A stretch of 21,439 bases of DNA from Candidatus Acidifodinimicrobium mancum. Its GTDB lineage: Archaea; Nanobdellota; Nanobdellia; Parvarchaeales; Parvarchaeaceae. The stretch spans positions 1-21,439 of the forward strand of contig JADFAP010000040.1 in assembly GCA_015121965.1 (NCBI GenBank), read 5' to 3'. Positions 14,386-21,439 of the stretch are shown here, one piece after another. The notes under the pieces were generated by a model. That model had not been told where the DNA came from. It saw only the letters and a program-made list of their open reading frames with translations, and ran no database searches. How positions within the stretch are numbered: the stretch's first letter is position 1; the number at the start of each line of letters is the position of its first letter. The position numbers were made by a program, and so were the translations under genes.

Positions 14386-16449
14386 TTACTTATTCTTTGC
14401 TTCTTTGACTTTCGCTGGGCTGACTTTCTTCTTCTCATCTTTTTCATGGCAGGCGGGATTAACGCAGAATATGTAAGTTCTCTTGCTTTCTTTTCCTCTC
14501 CACTCGATCTCGTGCAGTCCACACTTAGGACAAGTTTGCGGTGATATAAAGATATAACCAGATTGAGGCAGTGGCATCGCAAAGTGACAGTTTGGATAGT
14601 TAGAGCATCCGACAAATCTTTTATGAGTCCTCTTAGAGATTATCATCTTAAGGTCATGCCCGCAGAGAGGACATTTTCCGAATACGTATTGCTTTAGCAG
14701 GGCTTGGTGCATCAGCTCGCCCACTTCCTTTTTCTTCTTCTCTAGATCATTTAGAATCTCATGCACGTCTTTCCTTGCCTCATCTACAACTTCTTCTTTC
14801 TTTTTATTTGCCTCCGCGATCTTATTCATGTCCTCCTCTAAATCAGCGGTTAGCTTCGGCCCAGTAAGCTCCGGAGATATCTTTTTAAGGCTTTGAGTGA
14901 CAGCGAATGCCACTTCGCTTGGGATGAGTGCCTTGCTAGCTGAGATGTATCTTCGCAGCATAAGCTTTGACAGTATATCTGGCCTTGTTGACTTTGTGCC
15001 GAGCCTATATTCCTCCATTAACTTTATCATTCCGCCCTGTGAATACCTAGAAGGGGGTGTAGTCTGGTCCTCTATCTCATCTATAGACTTCACTTTAAGT
15101 ATTTGCCCCTCTTTAAGTTCAGGAGGCAGTATGTTTTCCTCGTATTTTGAATAAATGTAGACTGATCTCCAACCTGGTTCGATTATCTTTGAACCGTGCA
15201 GTTCAAACTCCTTACCACCTAGATCTAATGTTATGAGTATTGATTCCTCCTTTGACGGATCGGACAGTGTGGCTAAAAATCTTCTGCTTATCAAATCGAA
15301 TATCTTCAAGTCCTGCGGAGTCAGTTTTTGGTCTGGCAGCTTTACAGGATGTATAGGCGGGTGGTCTTTTGCAGTTTTTCCTGAGGTGGGGTGCAGATCG
15401 GAGCTTAATATCTTATCTATAAATCCTTTGTATCTTCTGTCTCCGCTAAGTTCATTCAATATCTCCTTCAAATTGAGCGTGGGAGGATAACTTTGATTAT
15501 CCGTACGCGGGTAAGATACGTAGCCCTTCATGTATAGGCCTTGAACAATTCTCATCGCGTTTGGCACCGAGAAGCCTATAGCAGCTGCACTTCTAAGAAA
15601 TGTTGTAGTATCAAAAGGCTTGGGGGGTAGAACAGTCCTCATTTTCTTGCTTATTGATCTAATCTTTGCCTGTTTAGCGTTCTTGATCTTTCTTATCTTC
15701 TCAGCTTCCTTTTCATCGAAGATTTTTTCGTCCTTATATCCAGCAATGAGCTCTGCGCCGTCAAGCTCTAGCTTTGCAGTGAAGCTCCAGAATTTTTGCG
15801 GCTTAAAATCCCGCCTCTCCTGTTCTCTGTCGACTATGAAGGTTAGAGTAGGAGTTTGCACTCTGCCTACAGATAGATAGGAGTTTCCTAGCCTTTTGGC
15901 AGATAGTGAGATGAACCTTGTAAGTACCGCACCAAGAATCAAGTCTACTTCCCTCCTTGCATCTGCACTGTCAGAAAGGTTCTTGTCAGGTGATTTTAGA
16001 TTAGAGAAGGCGTCAGAAAGCTCAGACTTTGTAAGCGATGAGAAAACAGCACGGTACACCTTTATCTTGCCGTTTACTGATTTAACCACATCTATAGCCT
16101 CAAACCCGATAGATTCACCTTCCGTATCGTAGTCTGTAGCTATTATGACCTTGTCGGCTTTCTTTGCATACTCCTTTAGAACATCTATGTTCTCTATTGC
16201 GGCATCTGCATATTCCAGCTTAGCATCCACCATCTCTTTTAATGTCTCATAGTTCCAGCTCTTGTACTTGTTAGGGTATTTTACCCCCTTTATGTGACCT
16301 TTGAGTGGTATTACAACGGAGTCCTCTCCATTTATCTTTGTTGCCCAAACTTTAACTAATCCATAGTCTTTAGAAGTTAATCTTGACTCGCTGAGGTTTT
16401 TGGCTATTGTCTCAGCTGCTGTACTCTTCTCAGCAATTATCATCTGCAT
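14386..16449 (-). CDS. topA: DNA topoisomerase I (type IA)
   Basis: About 687 residues. It relaxes negative supercoils through a transient 5'-phosphotyrosine link. The TOPRIM domain starts at once (IIAEKSTAAE, Glu7) and has DYDTEGE (D106, D108, E110). The active tyrosine is in YVSYPRTD (Tyr312). The C-terminus has two four-cysteine zinc fingers: CPLCG...CSNYPNC and CPKCG...CVNPAC, then a Lys-rich tail. The frame is open up to an ATG at 16515, but those extra 22 residues are unlike the family. A TATA box at 16471-16480 lies 26 bases before the ATG at 16449, which is chosen. An ATG two codons later is also possible. Confidence 0.95.
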   Translation of the reverse strand: MQMIIAEKSTAAETIAKNLSESRLTSKDYGLVKVWATKINGEDSVVIPLKGHIKGVKYPNKYKSWNYETLKEMVDAKLEYADAAIENIDVLKEYAKKADKVIIATDYDTEGESIGFEAIDVVKSVNGKIKVYRAVFSSLTKSELSDAFSNLKSPDKNLSDSADARREVDLILGAVLTRFISLSAKRLGNSYLSVGRVQTPTLTFIVDREQERRDFKPQKFWSFTAKLELDGAELIAGYKDEKIFDEKEAEKIRKIKNAKQAKIRSISKKMRTVLPPKPFDTTTFLRSAAAIGFSVPNAMRIVQGLYMKGYVSYPRTDNQSYPPTLNLKEILNELSGDRRYKGFIDKILSSDLHPTSGKTAKDHPPIHPVKLPDQKLTPQDLKIFDLISRRFLATLSDPSKEESILITLDLGGKEFELHGSKIIEPGWRSVYIYSKYEENILPPELKEGQILKVKSIDEIEDQTTPPSRYSQGGMIKLMEEYRLGTKSTRPDILSKLMLRRYISASKALIPSEVAFAVTQSLKKISPELTGPKLTADLEEDMNKIAEANKKKEEVVDEARKDVHEILNDLEKKKKEVGELMHQALLKQYVFGKCPLCGHDLKMIISKRTHKRFVGCSNYPNCHFAMPLPQSGYIFISPQTCPKCGLHEIEWRGKESKRTYIFCVNPACHEKDEKKKVSPAKVKEAKNK

Positions 16450-16470
16450 CTTTAAACTTTGGATGTCCTT

Positions 16471-16480
16471 ATTTATAAAG
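16471..16480 (-). promoter_or_regulatory. TATA box of topA
   Basis: On the minus strand it reads CTTTATAAAT, centred 26 bases upstream of the ATG at 16449. This decides the start codon, since transcription would begin inside the longer open frame. Confidence 0.6.
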
Positions 16481-16543
16481 ATGAAATTTTGACAGAAAAG
16501 TAAATCTGAGTGCATGTTTATAGAACATAAGAAAAAAAAAAGA

Positions 16544-16553
16544 TTTTTATATC
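16544..16553 (+). promoter_or_regulatory. TATA box of the dcd operon
   Basis: TTTTTATATC preceded by a run of ten A (a BRE-like purine stretch) is centred 24-25 bases before the ATG at 16573, again fitting a leaderless transcript. Confidence 0.55.
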
Positions 16554-16572
16554 ATCGGTAACAAAGAAAGAC

Positions 16573-17085
16573 ATGATACTGGGTGATAAGGATATAAAGG
16601 AAGCCTTAAATAAAGGAGAGATAAAGATTGACCCACTTCACGAAGACACTATCAGGGAGAATGGCGTTGACTTGAGGCTTGGAAGAGACTTCATAAGACT
16701 GAGAAACTTCAAGGGAGATATTTACGATTCTAAATCAAAAACAGGCGAGTTTCAGAAGGAAGAAACCAATGAATTTGTGATAGAACCGAATGAAAGGATC
16801 CTCACCGTGACTGAGGAGGACATTTCAATTTCGAACAATTTAGTGGGGTTCGTGAACCTAAGGTCATCATATGCAAGGGTTGGGATAATAATACCCCCGA
16901 CAATAGTTGATGCAGGCTTCTCAGGCAAGCTCACAATAGAATTGATAGGTTCCGAGTTCCCTATAAGGCTGCATGCTGGTGACAGGTTTTTGCACGTTGT
17001 TTTTGCGAAGACCATATCTCCCGTTGAGAACCCTTATAAAGGCAAGTACGCGGGGAAAGCAACTGTCGAGACCGCAAAATTTTAG
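16573..17085 (+). CDS. dcd: dCTP deaminase
   Basis: A 170-residue trimeric dUTPase-fold enzyme that turns dCTP into dUTP, feeding thymidylate synthesis. Marks are NGVDLRLG (30-37), RSSYARVG (97-104), VDAGFSGKLTIEL (112-124, with Glu123 as the expected catalytic acid) and the C-terminal AGKATVE. Whether it also hydrolyses dUTP (as the bifunctional Methanocaldococcus enzyme does) cannot be decided by eye. The CDGSH gene follows 9 bases later, its ribosome binding site overlapping the dcd stop, so the two are cotranscribed. Confidence 0.94.
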   Translation: MILGDKDIKEALNKGEIKIDPLHEDTIRENGVDLRLGRDFIRLRNFKGDIYDSKSKTGEFQKEETNEFVIEPNERILTVTEEDISISNNLVGFVNLRSSYARVGIIIPPTIVDAGFSGKLTIELIGSEFPIRLHAGDRFLHVVFAKTISPVENPYKGKYAGKATVETAKF

Positions 17086-17094
17086 GAGGTAAAT

Positions 17095-17352
17095 ATGACA
17101 AGATTAGTTAGGCATGACGCCAAGAAGCCATATGTTGTCAAGCTTGGTGACATAGAAGCTTTCAAGAATATAATAACTGACGAGAAGGTTAAGAATCTGT
17201 CAATCCATATGTGCGCATGTGGATTGTCGAACCACAAGCCTTTCTGCGACGGCAGCCATCTGAAGACGCAAACTGAAGAGGAAGGGAAGGTATACTTCTA
17301 CGATGAGAAAGATGAGAGGCATGAGCTTCCAGTTAAGTACAAAAGTGACTGA
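17095..17352 (+). CDS. CDGSH iron-sulfur protein
   Basis: An 85-residue protein with the CDGSH 2Fe-2S motif C40-x-C42-x8-C51-D-G-S-H55 (CACGLSNHKPFCDGSH), a three-Cys one-His cluster site. Flanking segments are beta-rich. Such proteins are cytoplasmic redox or cluster-transfer proteins; the partner is unknown. AGGAGGT at 17084-17090 gives a strong ribosome binding site 4 bases before the ATG, one of the few clear ones here, as expected for a downstream operon gene. Confidence 0.93.
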   Translation: MTRLVRHDAKKPYVVKLGDIEAFKNIITDEKVKNLSIHMCACGLSNHKPFCDGSHLKTQTEEEGKVYFYDEKDERHELPVKYKSD

Positions 17353-17369
17353 AATTAAGAAGAATAAAA

Positions 17370-17380
17370 GTATATTAAAG
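17370..17380 (+). promoter_or_regulatory. TATA-like box for initiator tRNA
   Basis: GTATATTAAAG is centred about 30 bases before the mature tRNA 5' end, allowing a short 5' leader removed by RNase P. Confidence 0.4.
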
Positions 17381-17404
17381 TAAAGCTTTCTATTAGATTG
17401 TTGA

Positions 17405-17479
17405 AGCGGAGTAGAGCAGCCAGGAGTGCTCGCTGGGCTCATAACCCAGAGGTCATAGGTTCAAATCCTATCTCCGCTA
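17405..17479 (+). tRNA. Initiator tRNA-Met (CAU)
   Basis: AGCGGAG pairs with CTCCGCT, giving the A1:U72 pair typical of archaeal initiators, with A73 as discriminator. The anticodon arm is CTGGG-CTCATAA-CCCAG: anticodon CAT and the three consecutive G:C pairs that mark initiator tRNAs. The T arm is ATAGG-TTCAAAT-CCTAT. No CCA is encoded and no intron is seen. Confidence 0.95.
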
Positions 17480-17603
17480 TCTTTTAAGGTCTATTTTAAG
17501 TTGAGTTAGAAACATTGGATTGAGTACCGGTTATTAGATATAATTAATACGCGTTGATTTTAAGTATTTAAAGCAGAACATTTTCATATTATCAGTACAA
17601 TTT

Positions 17604-19016
17604 ATGGATCCAGATAAGACGCCAGATGAAGAGCGAAGGGAGATTAAGCCGCCAGTTGATGAAAAAAACGATGAGATTGAAAGGCTTAGAAAAGAGAATG
17701 AAAGACTGAAGGAGCTTCAGAGGCTCAGGGAAGAGAATGAACGATTAAAGAGAGGGGCACAAGGGGCTCCTTTACCTCATGAAGAACACCTAGCGAGCAG
17801 GAACATAAAGTTAAACAAGAACACTCTGATGTATCTCGGCTTTGCTGCCGTCATAATTGTGGCGCTTCTACTGCTTGTCTTCGTATTTCATGTTATCAAT
17901 TTAATCCCATCTGCTACATCACTGCAGCCTTCAATTAATGCGGGTGCCTCAGGTAAATTCTTCTTAGGGCCAGATGGTCAGTCTCTAGGATCAACATTCA
18001 TAAATGGATTAGCTGATTTAAGTGCACAGCTGCAGCAGGTCGGTAATCAAGAGTTATCTGGAAAGATAATAACTGAGCCTTATGGTTGTGTCTCTAGTAG
18101 CACTGGACAATTTATTGCAAACGCCACTAAATGCAACGGTGCCCAAGGCTACTCACCTTCTCCCGCGTATTCAGTATTAGAGTATGGCAACGGCAGTGGA
18201 AACTACAATATAATCCCTATAGCAGTGCCGTCTAACTTCTCAAAAACTTCACTGGAGCAGAATGGCAAGCCAACGATAGTTTACTTTGGGGCCCAAGGGT
18301 GTCCATTTTGTGCACAGATGAGATGGATTCTTGCAGTCGCTCTTTCCAGGTTTGGAAACTTCAGCCAACTATTCTATGACAGGTCATCTACGAATGACTG
18401 GAACGTGCCTACTTTGATGTTTAATTTCTCAAGCAAAGTATTCAATGAGGCCACAGTGCAGCCTGCGATTAGCAATGGTCAAGCACCTTATGGAGATGCT
18501 AACCCAACACCTATCGTTAGTGGAGCATACTACACCTCAAATTACATCAACTTCGAGCCATTCGATGAGATGGGCGGTTCATTCCTCATAAATACTACTG
18601 GAATAGCGCAGATCAGTCCATTTGCATATAATGATGTTTACATCCCCTCAGGATATGGCTTTAATGAGTCTAACCCCGCATCTGTAACTGCAGACGGCTT
18701 TGGAATCACTAATTTCTTCTTGGGAGGCGTACCATTCTTCGACATCAACAATCAGTTTGTCTTCGATGGATCTATAAACAATGCGGGCACGATATTAGAT
18801 TCAAGTACCGGCACTGTGTTCTCGCAGTATTCAACACACCAAGACATACTGAACTCTATAGAGAACCCTGCTTCGGGTTCATTTGGTCAGACGGTGTTGG
18901 GCGGAGCCAATATACTCACAGCGGATATATGTGAGACTATAAACAACACAGCTCCTGTATGTTCTCTAAGTTATATACAAGGGCTTGAAAAGATGATCAA
19001 TGGCGCGAGCAAATAG
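17604..19016 (+). CDS. Membrane-anchored thioredoxin-like protein (DUF929)
   Basis: A 470-residue protein in three parts. Residues 18-50 are a charged coiled coil (ERLRKENERLKELQRLREEN). Residues 74-99 are a single membrane helix. The remainder is a predicted extracytoplasmic domain of the archaeal DUF929 type, with a thioredoxin-like core IVYFGAQGCPFCAQMRW containing the C233-P-F-C236 redox pair. Other cysteines (162, 177 and two near the C-terminus) could form disulfides. The layout suggests a thiol oxidoreductase facing outward, tethered to something inside the cell by the coiled coil. It could help fold the cysteine-containing surface proteins of this genome; that link is inference. A TATA-like GTATTTAAAG at 17564-17573 would leave a leader of about 9 bases. 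Confidence 0.82.
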   Translation: MDPDKTPDEERREIKPPVDEKNDEIERLRKENERLKELQRLREENERLKRGAQGAPLPHEEHLASRNIKLNKNTLMYLGFAAVIIVALLLLVFVFHVINLIPSATSLQPSINAGASGKFFLGPDGQSLGSTFINGLADLSAQLQQVGNQELSGKIITEPYGCVSSSTGQFIANATKCNGAQGYSPSPAYSVLEYGNGSGNYNIIPIAVPSNFSKTSLEQNGKPTIVYFGAQGCPFCAQMRWILAVALSRFGNFSQLFYDRSSTNDWNVPTLMFNFSSKVFNEATVQPAISNGQAPYGDANPTPIVSGAYYTSNYINFEPFDEMGGSFLINTTGIAQISPFAYNDVYIPSGYGFNESNPASVTADGFGITNFFLGGVPFFDINNQFVFDGSINNAGTILDSSTGTVFSQYSTHQDILNSIENPASGSFGQTVLGGANILTADICETINNTAPVCSLSYIQGLEKMINGASK

Positions 19017-19108
19017 AGAAAAACTCTTGGATATTCATATCAAATCATTACCTAAGGCTATAAAGTTTCATTGGGCATCAAGTTAACGTGTAATCCCCTC
19101 TTTAAACT

Positions 19109-19119
19109 ATAATATATAT
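19109..19119 (+). promoter_or_regulatory. TATA box of the DNA polymerase gene
   Basis: ATAATATATAT is centred about 28 bases before the ATG at 19143, supporting that start and a leaderless or near-leaderless message. Confidence 0.5.
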
Positions 19120-19142
19120 CCTTATAATTCGTTTCATTTTAA

Positions 19143-21439
19143 ATGGAGGTCTTCCCTGTAGACATAGACTATGTAGTCGTTGATGAAAGACCGTTGGTCA
19201 GAATATTCGGCATAAATGAGAATAACGAGAGGAGCATACTTTACGATGACTCCTTTGCGCCTTACTGCTATGTCTTAGGCAGCAAGGAAGTGGTTGAGAA
19301 GGCGCTCAAAGGTAGTTCCTTTGTCGTGTCGATAGAAAAGGTGAATAAGAAATTACTTAGAAAAGAGGTAGAGGTCTGCAAGGTATTTACAAAGCTTCCT
19401 GAGGACGTTCCAAAGATAAGAAGCATGGGTTTGCAGACGTATGATGCAGATATCCCCTTCTACAAGAGATATATCTTGGATAAAGGAATAAGTTCATTTT
19501 CGAAGGTAGATTTCTCGGTCGAAGGGGATAGAATACGGGGCATAAAGAGCGTAGCCGAAGCAAATCCTCCTTTCAAGTCTCTTGCATTCGACATAGAGGT
19601 GATCTCTGACAAGCCAATGCCAGACTACAGAAAGGATCCCGTAGTCGTTATATCTTTGTTTAACTACGGCTTCAATAGGATCATTACCTGGCTCGACACG
19701 GATGTAGATGGCATAGTCAAGGTGGGTGATGAGAAGGAGCTTCTTAGGAAATTTGCTGAGATAGTATCAGATTATAACCCCGACATCCTTGTTGGATACA
19801 ATTCTGATGAGTTCGATATGCCATACATAGAAAGCAGAGCTAGGGCGTTGGGCATAGATCTTAAATTCAATGGCTTCAACATAAAGGTCAAGGGTACGAA
19901 CAGGAGACTTTCGGACATAAATGGGAAGATCCACATTGACATCTACAACTTCATAAGGAACATATACGCAGTCTACAACCTGAAGACAGATACATTGAAG
20001 CTAGACGCTGTAGCAGCCGAGATGCTCGGGGAAAAGAAGGATGACTTTGACTGGTCAAAGGTAAAGAATATCTTGAAGGACAGGAGCACCGCAGGCGCAT
20101 TCTGCAGGTACTGCCTAAAGGATTCATCTTTGACTTTCAAGATATATGAGAGATTATATGATCTATTGGAGGAGATAAGCAAGGGAATCGGGCAGCTCCT
20201 TCAGGACGTTTCTAGGATGACTACCGGAGCAATAGTAGAGCACTACATAATGAAGATGACAGTTAAGGAGAATGAGGTTATCCCAAACAAGCCTTCAGAA
20301 TTTGAAGTGCAAGACAGGCTTAAGAGGATAAACATTGGAGCGTTCGTCTACCAGCCTAGCCCAGGTATGTACTCAGACATAGGAATAGTGGATTTCAGGA
20401 GCCTTTATCCAAGCATAGTCGTATCCCATAACATCTGTCCATCAACAATCATTCATGATGGAGGCAATGTAAGTTATAAGCCTAAGAGCAATGTGTTCGG
20501 ATTGATACCCTCGATACTGTCATCGGTGCTGAATGCAAGGATAGACGCCAAAACAAAGCTCAAGTATGAGCCGAATAACAGCAGCCTTAAGGCTAGGGTT
20601 TCAGTGCTGAAGCTTATTGCGAACGGCTTCTTTGGATACTTGGGGTACTACAACGCAAGATGGTACTGTTTTGAATGTGCTGGTTCCATTCTGTCTTTAG
20701 GCAGGGAATACGTGAACGGAGTTATTGAGCGTGCGGAGAGGGGGGGATTCAAAGTCATATACGCGGACACGGATTCGGCCTTCCTATCAAACATCTCCAA
20801 GGAGCAGATGGAAAAGCTGTTGTCAGAAATAAATTCAACCCTACCAAACCCGATGGAGCTTGAGCTTCAAGGCGTCTACAAGCGGGCGCTATTTGTTAGC
20901 GCAAAGGGAAAGGAGAAAGGCGCAAAGAAGAAGTATGCCCTCTGCGATCAGAATGGTAATCTGATAGTGAAGGGATTTCAGACTGTCAGGAGGGACTGGG
21001 CTTTGATTGCAAAGGAGACGCAATACGAGGTACTTAGGAGGGTCCTTGTGGAAAATGACACAAAGGGCGCACTAGACTACGTGAAAAACGTCATAGATGA
21101 CATACGCTCCTCAAAAGTACCATTAGAGAAGATGGCAATACTGACCCGGCTTCATAAGGATGCCAGCAGTTATGCGCAGACAGGTAGACACGTTTCTGCG
21201 GCTTTGAGCAGTGGAGTGAAGTTCTCAGCTGGAGACACTGTGAAGTACATAATAACCAAGGGAAGACAGGGGGAGACAGTATCTCAGAGGTCGATACTTT
21301 TTGATATAGCAAAGGAAAATAACATGCAGTACGACTCAGAATACTACATAAATCAGCAGGTTATACCCTCGGTTCTGCAGATATTCGAGGTTTTAGGCCT
21401 CTCAGAGGGAGACATAACTGGGAAGAAGAACCTTTCGCT
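19143..21439 (+). CDS. polB: Family B DNA polymerase, 3' partial
   Basis: The open frame gives 765 residues before the right edge; archaeal PolB enzymes are about 770-800, so little is missing. Proofreading motifs are intact: Exo I FDIE (D150, E152), Exo II YNSDEFD, Exo III YCLKD. Polymerase motifs are A DFRSLYPSI (Asp417), B K490-x3-N494-G-F-F-G498, C YADTDS (D542, D544), followed by KKKYAL and RRDWA. Motif B normally reads NS(F/L)YG; here Ser is Gly and Tyr is Phe. The N-terminal LPEDVP and SFAPY segments match the uracil-sensing pocket of Pyrococcus polymerase (P90, V93, P36). The gene is one continuous frame in the region seen, with no intein and no split. Confidence 0.95.
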   Translation, partial: MEVFPVDIDYVVVDERPLVRIFGINENNERSILYDDSFAPYCYVLGSKEVVEKALKGSSFVVSIEKVNKKLLRKEVEVCKVFTKLPEDVPKIRSMGLQTYDADIPFYKRYILDKGISSFSKVDFSVEGDRIRGIKSVAEANPPFKSLAFDIEVISDKPMPDYRKDPVVVISLFNYGFNRIITWLDTDVDGIVKVGDEKELLRKFAEIVSDYNPDILVGYNSDEFDMPYIESRARALGIDLKFNGFNIKVKGTNRRLSDINGKIHIDIYNFIRNIYAVYNLKTDTLKLDAVAAEMLGEKKDDFDWSKVKNILKDRSTAGAFCRYCLKDSSLTFKIYERLYDLLEEISKGIGQLLQDVSRMTTGAIVEHYIMKMTVKENEVIPNKPSEFEVQDRLKRINIGAFVYQPSPGMYSDIGIVDFRSLYPSIVVSHNICPSTIIHDGGNVSYKPKSNVFGLIPSILSSVLNARIDAKTKLKYEPNNSSLKARVSVLKLIANGFFGYLGYYNARWYCFECAGSILSLGREYVNGVIERAERGGFKVIYADTDSAFLSNISKEQMEKLLSEINSTLPNPMELELQGVYKRALFVSAKGKEKGAKKKYALCDQNGNLIVKGFQTVRRDWALIAKETQYEVLRRVLVENDTKGALDYVKNVIDDIRSSKVPLEKMAILTRLHKDASSYAQTGRHVSAALSSGVKFSAGDTVKYIITKGRQGETVSQRSILFDIAKENNMQYDSEYYINQQVIPSVLQIFEVLGLSEGDITGKKNLS

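Noticed and set aside
19143..21439. Split or intein-containing polymerase, as in Nanoarchaeum
   Set aside because: The frame is continuous from the N-terminus through Exo I-III and motifs A-C, with no insertion at the usual intein sites.

Overview
The window is archaeal. It carries ribosomal proteins eL8 (L7Ae), eS28 and eL24, a family B DNA polymerase, an A1:U72 initiator tRNA and a class III (archaellin/pilin type) signal peptide. Many genes have a TATA-like box about 24-28 bases before the start codon, as expected for leaderless archaeal transcripts. The surface protein with the SQSALEYMMTYGWAIL leader, the small single-domain genes and the tight packing resemble small DPANN genomes (Micrarchaeota/Parvarchaeota type). 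That placement is inferred from gene style, not from a phylogeny. The DNA is moderately AT-rich by eye.

Layout. 1-722: 3' part of a sugar-nucleotide epimerase. 714-1876 (minus): a two-helix channel with an RCK/TrkA-N domain, overlapping a PAP2 phosphatase by 4 bases. 1934-2245 (minus): ribosomal protein S10, divergent from the L7Ae-S28e-L24e operon (2324-3118). 3144-5101: two anchored, cysteine-containing surface proteins with no recognised family. 5123-6629 (minus): a SWIM zinc-finger protein followed by a cation/proton antiporter. 6712-8419: a metallophosphoesterase and a stomatin-like SPFH protein. 8594-10276: a pilin-leader surface protein ending in six nearly identical YVTN propeller repeats. 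10436-11089: a small HExxH protein, convergent with a DEAD-box RNA helicase (11140-12411, minus).

12412-12818 is non-coding. It holds a decayed copy of the helicase tail and the promoter of an AbiEi/AbiEii-type toxin-antitoxin pair (12819-14244). Next come tRNA-Glu(UUC), topoisomerase I (minus), dCTP deaminase, a CDGSH iron-sulfur protein, initiator tRNA-Met, a membrane-anchored thioredoxin-like DUF929 protein, and the DNA polymerase B gene, which runs off the right edge.

Most of the window is ordinary housekeeping (translation, replication, nucleotide metabolism, ion balance) with surface and envelope genes between. The accessory part is 12412-14244. The points most worth a second look are the odd pore filter of the channel, the helicase-tail fossil abutting the AbiE promoter, the motif B changes in the polymerase, and the recently expanded propeller repeats.
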